Assembly (NCBI GenBank): GCA_003450655.1
Contig: DMFG01000204.1
Coordinates: 1-7,683 of the forward strand
Origin: Coxiellaceae bacterium
GTDB taxonomy: Bacteria; Pseudomonadota; Gammaproteobacteria; Coxiellales; Coxiellaceae
Length of the DNA stretch: 7,683 nucleotides
Direction: 5' to 3'
The translations under genes were made by a program, and so were the position numbers. Shown here piece after piece: positions 6,211-7,683 of the stretch (its first letter is position 1; each line of letters begins with the position of its first letter). The notes under the pieces are model-generated. The model saw only the letters and a list, made by a program, of their open reading frames with translations, had not been told where the DNA came from and did no database searches.

Positions 6211-7614
6211 ATGTCCCAAGACCTCAAACGACGCCTAAAATCTCGACACCTTTCTATGATTGCTTTAGGCGGCTCTTTGGGAACAGGTATTTTCATTACT
6301 AGCGGATCTGCACTCTACATGGCCGGTGCTGGTGGCGCACTGATTGCCTACCTCATTATGGGGTTGTTAGTTTACATTTTAATGAATAGCTTAGGCGAGA
6401 TGGCTGCTTACAATCCAGTGTCTGGAAGCTTCATTCAATATGCCTCAGATTATGTCAGTGAGCCGTTTGGTTTTACCATGGGGTATAACTATTGGTTCAA
6501 CTGGGCCATTACGGTAGCCACAGAACTGGTTGCAGCCATGTTAATCATGGGGTTCTGGTTTCCTCATACCAACCCACTTATTTGGTGCGCTTTGTTTTTT
6601 GGTTGCATCATCATGCTCAACTTACTCTCGGTTGAAAATTATGGTGAAGCCGAATATTGGTTATCGTTTTTTAAAGTGCTCACCATTCTTATTTTTATTA
6701 TCGTTGGTGTGTTTGTTATCTTGCACGACTTACATCACAGTGACTCAGCCATGACCAACTGGCAATCCAGTAATGCTATTTTTCACGGCGGGCTAACCAG
6801 TTTATTCGAAGTCTTCTTACTCTCTGGCTTTGCCTTTCAAGGCTCAGAGCTTGTGGGTATCGCTGCCGGTGAAGCCGAAAACCCACAAAAAAGCATTCCT
6901 CGTGCCATCAAACAAGTCTTTTGGCGTATCTTGTTATTTTATGTGTTAACCATGTTTGTGATCAGTTGCGTGATTCCATACACGGACACACGACTTTTGA
7001 ATTCAGGCAATAGCGTTTCATTAAGTCCTTTCACATTGCTTTTCGCGCACATTGGCTTAAGTCATGCTGCCTCACTCATGAATGCCGTTATCTTGGTCGC
7101 TGTACTGTCAGCCTGTAATGCCGATCTGTATTCAGCCACACGTATCCTGTGGCACATAAGCAAGGAAGGAAATGCACCAAAAATATTTCGTCGCACCAAT
7201 CGATTTGGCGTACCAACCACAGCGTTAGCAGCTACCGCAGTCTTTGGTTTGCTGGGATTTTTATGTAATTACTTAGGTAGTGGGCGTTTATTCCTATGGT
7301 TGGTTAATGTCTCTAGTCTCGCAGGCTTTATTGCTTGGACAGGTATTGCCGTCAGCCACTATCAGTTTAGAAAGCATTACCTCAAACAAGGCCATGCATT
7401 AAAAGATCTTCCCTACCAAGCTAAAGGGTATCCCATAGCACCGTTATTTGCTTTGAGCTTATGTCTCATCATTATGATCGGTCAGGCATACGTTTTACTA
7501 CTAGAAGGACACTTCTCACTCACAGACCTTGCTGCAACGTACATTGGTGTACCGATATTAGCATTAATCTGGATTAGCAAATCGATCAGCCAGCGCCGTC
7601 GATTAAATCATTAA
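6211..7614 (+). CDS. lysP: LysP-type basic amino acid permease (APC superfamily, AAT family)
   Basis: This 467-residue inner-membrane protein has about 12 predicted membrane helices and would import an amino acid by proton symport. Lysine is the best guess, from close collinear similarity to remembered E. coli LysP (489 residues). Shared features are RHLSMIALGGSLGTGIF at the first helix (12-28), NYWFNWA (93-99), GEAEYW (145-150), the FQGSELVGIAAGE helix (209-221), PRAIKQVFWRILLFYV (230-245), and ISHY-type loop and ATYIG near the end. Residues aligned with LysP transport positions are kept: Y94, W98, K155, F207, E213 and E221 (LysP Y102, W106, K163, F216, E222, E230). Residues linked to CadC control are not: LysP D275/D278 and E438/D443/D446 align with non-acidic residues. 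No alternative start lies upstream in frame; the ribosome site is a weak GGA six bases before ATG. Substrate could be another cationic or neutral amino acid. Confidence 0.85.
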   Translation: MSQDLKRRLKSRHLSMIALGGSLGTGIFITSGSALYMAGAGGALIAYLIMGLLVYILMNSLGEMAAYNPVSGSFIQYASDYVSEPFGFTMGYNYWFNWAITVATELVAAMLIMGFWFPHTNPLIWCALFFGCIIMLNLLSVENYGEAEYWLSFFKVLTILIFIIVGVFVILHDLHHSDSAMTNWQSSNAIFHGGLTSLFEVFLLSGFAFQGSELVGIAAGEAENPQKSIPRAIKQVFWRILLFYVLTMFVISCVIPYTDTRLLNSGNSVSLSPFTLLFAHIGLSHAASLMNAVILVAVLSACNADLYSATRILWHISKEGNAPKIFRRTNRFGVPTTALAATAVFGLLGFLCNYLGSGRLFLWLVNVSSLAGFIAWTGIAVSHYQFRKHYLKQGHALKDLPYQAKGYPIAPLFALSLCLIIMIGQAYVLLLEGHFSLTDLAATYIGVPILALIWISKSISQRRRLNH

Positions 7615-7659
7615 TATTACTATCCGTGACTCTTGAGATGGTTGTGATCAGTGAAATAG

Positions 7660-7683
7660 AATACCAATACCAATACCAACACC
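7660..7683 (+). repeat. Hexanucleotide tandem repeat AATACC at the window edge
   Basis: Three exact AATACC units (7660-7677) and a fourth with one change (AACACC, 7678-7683) run to the last base, so the array may continue. It begins 46 bases after the permease stop, in non-coding sequence. The 45 bases between stop and repeat contain no clear terminator hairpin. Confidence 0.7.

Overview
This window looks like chromosomal DNA of a gammaproteobacterium with moderate GC. Sample 60-base rows in the main genes are about 48-52% GC. All five recognisable proteins (a RhlE-type helicase, RlmN, Ndk, TypA/BipA and a LysP-like permease) are of proteobacterial type, and the ndk-rlmN pair is a familiar gammaproteobacterial arrangement. 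I cannot name the genus. There is no CRISPR array, rRNA, recognisable tRNA, transposase or prophage gene.

Layout from left to right. Bases 1-1356 (minus) are a DEAD-box RNA helicase that runs off the left edge. It has a complete helicase core and an Arg/Ser-rich tail. Bases 1357-1597 are non-coding. Bases 1598-2305 (minus) are an AT-rich orphan gene of unknown function, with its own sigma70-like promoter just upstream. Bases 2306-2506 are an AT-rich spacer holding that promoter, a small hairpin and an 11-bp inverted repeat. Bases 2507-4041 (minus) are the ndk-rlmN operon, whose two genes overlap by one base. Bases 4042-4185 hold the ndk promoter and a hairpin that probably terminates typA. 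Bases 4186-5994 (minus) are typA/bipA. Bases 5995-6210 form a divergent promoter region. Bases 6211-7614 (plus) are a LysP-type basic amino acid permease, followed at the right edge by a hexanucleotide tandem repeat.

The core genes serve RNA and translation (RNA helicase, rRNA/tRNA methyltransferase, ribosome-associated GTPase), nucleotide supply (Ndk) and amino acid uptake. Only ndk and rlmN form a clear operon; the others appear to be separate units.

No large undescribed system is visible. The items most worth a second look are the RS-rich tail of the helicase, where a seven-residue repeat is conserved although almost every codon differs; the low-GC orphan gene downstream of rlmN; and a LysP-like permease that keeps the transport residues but lacks the acidic residues linked in E. 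coli LysP to control of CadC.
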